In this document: positions 4,928-6,482 of the stretch, in pieces
Layout of the letters: every line of letters starts with the position of its first letter
Numbering within the stretch: position 1 is the first letter of the stretch
Assembly (NCBI GenBank): GCA_031255655.1
Contig: JAIRSB010000047.1
Span: 1-6,482 of the forward strand
Reading direction: 5' to 3'
Source of the DNA: Spirochaetaceae bacterium
Lineage (GTDB): Bacteria > Spirochaetota > Spirochaetia > Treponematales > Breznakiellaceae
Length of the DNA stretch: 6,482 nucleotides
Made by a program: the position numbers and the translations under genes
Notes under the pieces: model-generated
Told to the model about the DNA's origin: nothing
Database searches by the model: none
The model's input: the letters and a program-made list of their open reading frames with translations, nothing else

Positions 4928-5911
4928 TCAAATCCCCGCCATGCCGGTAAAAATTCCGGCAAGTTCATCCAGACCTTCGCCGGAAAATACGGATATGCCG
5001 TACACCTGCTCGGCGGGCAGCTGCTTCCGCAGTTTGCTTAAACGCCCCGCGCTTTCTTCCGTATCGAGCTTTGTACCTATGACAACGCGCTTTTTCTTGA
5101 GCAAGTCAGGTGAGAACGCGCCTAGTTCGGCAAGAAGTATGTCCATGGCTTTGAGGTAGTTATCGTCCGAAAGGTCAATTAGAAAAGCGAGTGCGGGAGT
5201 ACGGGAAATATGCTTTAAGAAGCGGATGCCGAGCCCTGCGCCTTGAGCCGCACCCTCTATCAGTCCGGGGATGTCGGCCAGAATTATGTCGCGCTCCGCT
5301 GCGCGGAGCGCACCGAGGTTCGGGATTTTCGTGGTGAACGGGTAGGGGGCTATCTTAGGGCGGGCGTTTGTGAAGCGTGCTAACAGCGAGGATTTCCCCG
5401 CATTAGGGAAACCCACAAAGCCTATATCGGCCATTATCTGTAGTTCTACGCGCAGCTTCCGGTATTCGCCAATTTTGCCCGGCAATGCCCGGCGCGGAGC
5501 CTGATTTACGGATGATTTGAAATGGATATTACCCCAGCCGCCGTTTCCACCGCGCAGAAAGATAAAATCATCCTCACTTTTGCCGAAGTCGCGCAAGAGC
5601 TCTCCGGTATCGCAGTCTTTCAGAACGGTACCCGGTGGTACAGGTATTACGACATTTTCGCCATTTTTACCGAAACGCTCCCGTCCTTCACCGTCATGCC
5701 CGTTTTCCGCCTTGAACGTCCGCTGGTAACGTAGATGTGTTAGCGTTCGCAGATTGCGGCGCACTACAAATACGACATCTCCGCCGCGCCCGCCATCTCC
5801 GCCAGACGGCCCTCCGCGCGGCACGAATTTTTCACGCCGAAAAGCGGCGCAACCGTTCCCGCCATTACCAGAGGATACCTCGATTAACGCCTCGTCAGCA
5901 AATCTGTCCAT
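4928..5911 (-). CDS. obg: Obg family GTPase (ObgE/CgtA), short form
   Basis: This 327-residue protein is the essential Obg GTPase, which helps assemble the large ribosomal subunit and links growth to nucleotide levels. Residues 1-158 form the glycine-rich Obg fold (GNGGNGCAAFRREKFVPRGG, GGDGGRGGDV, GGNGGWGN). The G domain follows: G1 GFPNAGKS (167-174), G2 region YPFTT (190-194), G3 DIPG (213-216, then LIEGAAQGAGLG), G4 TKLD (280-283) and G5 around ISVFSGEG (306-313). G4 has Thr where NKxD is usual. The protein ends right after the G domain, so the C-terminal OCT domain of longer homologues such as that of B. subtilis is absent. This is a family variant, not a truncation, because the last helix (LDELAGIF) is intact. 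The ATG at 5911 is the family start. It lies 33 bases after rpmA and lacks a clear Shine-Dalgarno. Confidence 0.97.
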   Translation of the reverse strand: MDRFADEALIEVSSGNGGNGCAAFRREKFVPRGGPSGGDGGRGGDVVFVVRRNLRTLTHLRYQRTFKAENGHDGEGRERFGKNGENVVIPVPPGTVLKDCDTGELLRDFGKSEDDFIFLRGGNGGWGNIHFKSSVNQAPRRALPGKIGEYRKLRVELQIMADIGFVGFPNAGKSSLLARFTNARPKIAPYPFTTKIPNLGALRAAERDIILADIPGLIEGAAQGAGLGIRFLKHISRTPALAFLIDLSDDNYLKAMDILLAELGAFSPDLLKKKRVVIGTKLDTEESAGRLSKLRKQLPAEQVYGISVFSGEGLDELAGIFTGMAGI

Positions 5912-5944
5912 AGACGCTGGAAGCCGCCGCTTTTCGTTTTTTGC

Positions 5945-6196
5945 TTAGGATGGGTTCACGACGGCGAGTTTGCGTCCGCGCCGCTCGCGGAACGCCACCA
6001 CTCCGTCAATCAAGGCAAACAGAGTGTCGTCACCGCCGCGTCCGACATGCTCGCCCGGATGTATCTTTGTTCCGCGCTGTCTAACGATTATTGTTCCCGC
6101 TCTGACGGATGTCCCGCCAAATGCCTTAATGCCCAAATACTGCGGATTCGAATTTCGACCGTTTTTGGCCCCGCTGCCGCCGCGTTTACGTGCCAT
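5945..6196 (-). CDS. rpmA: Large-subunit ribosomal protein L27 (bL27)
   Basis: This 83-residue bL27 is a component of the 50S subunit whose N-terminal tail reaches toward the peptidyl-transferase centre. The family pattern is complete: GGSGAKNGRNSNPQYLGIK (6-24), FGG, RAGTIIVRQRGTKIHPG, VGRGGDDTLFAL and a closing basic segment. The protein starts directly at MARKRGG. An in-frame TAA at 6226-6224 with no ATG, GTG or TTG in between rules out the N-terminal extension found in Firmicutes. The start is backed by AGGAG 7 bases upstream. The usual NGRDS reads NGRNS. It lies 63 bases after the Prp-like gene, the common order rplU-prp-rpmA-obg. Confidence 0.97.
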   Translation of the reverse strand: MARKRGGSGAKNGRNSNPQYLGIKAFGGTSVRAGTIIVRQRGTKIHPGEHVGRGGDDTLFALIDGVVAFRERRGRKLAVVNPS

Positions 6197-6203
6197 ATAA
6201 AAT

Positions 6204-6208
6204 CTCCT
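6204..6208 (-). promoter_or_regulatory. Ribosome binding site of rpmA
   Basis: AGGAG on the minus strand ends 7 bases before the rpmA ATG at 6196. The surrounding 63-base gap (6197-6259) is AT-rich and could hold a promoter, for example TATAAT-like TAATAT near 6221-6226, but no convincing -35 box was found. Confidence 0.6.
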
Positions 6209-6259
6209 ATTCTCAATCTTATATTAGGTCATAAAAACACAGGTTTTTTACGACTATTT

Positions 6260-6481
6260 TCATCCCTTTCCCGAAGTTTTAGGAAAGTCTTTTTTTATAA
6301 CAGTCAAATCACAACATTCGGGATACTCTTCCGCCACAGAAGTTAGTCCTTCGAGCAGGAAAGTCCCCGTCCCTTTCAAAAATTGCTTCGCATTCTCCGA
6401 ATAGCTGATTACTGCCGAAAAAACGCCCCGCTCCGGCGCGTTCGCGTGGATGTTTATCCCTTCTTTCCCATTTAACGCGCG
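6260..6481 (-). CDS. Prp-like (DUF464/YsxB) protein, C-terminal fragment
   Basis: A minus-strand frame open to the right edge encodes 73 residues and stops with TGA at 6262-6260. It includes VFSAVISYSENAKQFLKGTG and then LLEGLTSVAEEYPECCDLTV, which fits the C-terminal helix and strand of the Prp/YsxB family ('...LLxGLxxIAEEYPxxxxL...'), and the position between rplU and rpmA is the usual one. In Firmicutes Prp is a cysteine protease that cuts the N-terminal extension off L27. The family's catalytic His (GHA motif) and Cys lie in the N-terminal half, outside the window, so activity cannot be judged. The missing 5' part would be roughly 35-45 codons. Confidence 0.75.
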   Translation of the reverse strand, partial: RALNGKEGINIHANAPERGVFSAVISYSENAKQFLKGTGTFLLEGLTSVAEEYPECCDLTVIKKDFPKTSGKG

Positions 6482-6482
6482 C

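Overview
The window looks like a chromosomal segment of a spirochaete, most likely Treponema-like. This is inferred from the conserved order prp - rpmA - obg - nadD/yqeK - LCP - rsfS, from an L27 that begins directly with MARKRGG and lacks the cleavable extension seen in Firmicutes, and from a short Obg that ends after its G domain. No 16S or other decisive marker is present, so the phylum call is moderately confident and the genus call is weak.

Right part, minus strand, read from high to low coordinates: the 3' end of a Prp-like protein gene (6481-6260), rpmA (6196-5945), obg (5911-4928), a fused nadD-yqeK gene (4826-3642), a membrane-anchored LytR-CpsA-Psr (LCP) protein with a LytR_C domain (3645-2422), rsfS (2444-2043) and a sirtuin deacylase (2023-1280). 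The genes are tightly packed. The nadD-yqeK stop overlaps the LCP start (ATGA), rsfS starts inside the LCP gene, and only 19 bases separate rsfS from the sirtuin gene. This looks like one housekeeping operon joining ribosome assembly and silencing (L27, Obg, RsfS), NAD synthesis (NadD), NAD-consuming deacylation (Sir2), Ap4A hydrolysis (YqeK) and an envelope protein. The three best Shine-Dalgarno sequences lie before rpmA, rsfS and sir2. Those before obg and nadD are poor.

Left part, plus strand: the 3' part of an unrecognised protein gene, probably surface or envelope associated (to 698). It is followed by about 225 non-coding bases with several inverted repeats, including a perfect 14-bp palindrome (707-736) and a rho-independent-type terminator (829-860). 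Then comes a small gene (924-1235) whose protein ends in 64 residues made only of Asp, Glu, Phe, Tyr and Leu. This gene converges on sir2, and a perfect 13-bp stem-loop (1249-1280) lies between the two.

The operon is mostly ordinary. The parts most worth a second look are the 707-1280 segment (the acidic protein and its palindromic boundaries), the nadD-yqeK fusion with a plausible internal yqeK start, the LCP protein lacking some expected arginines, and a Prp-like gene next to an L27 that has nothing for Prp to cleave. I found no CRISPR array, tRNA, rRNA, transposase or recognisable defence system.
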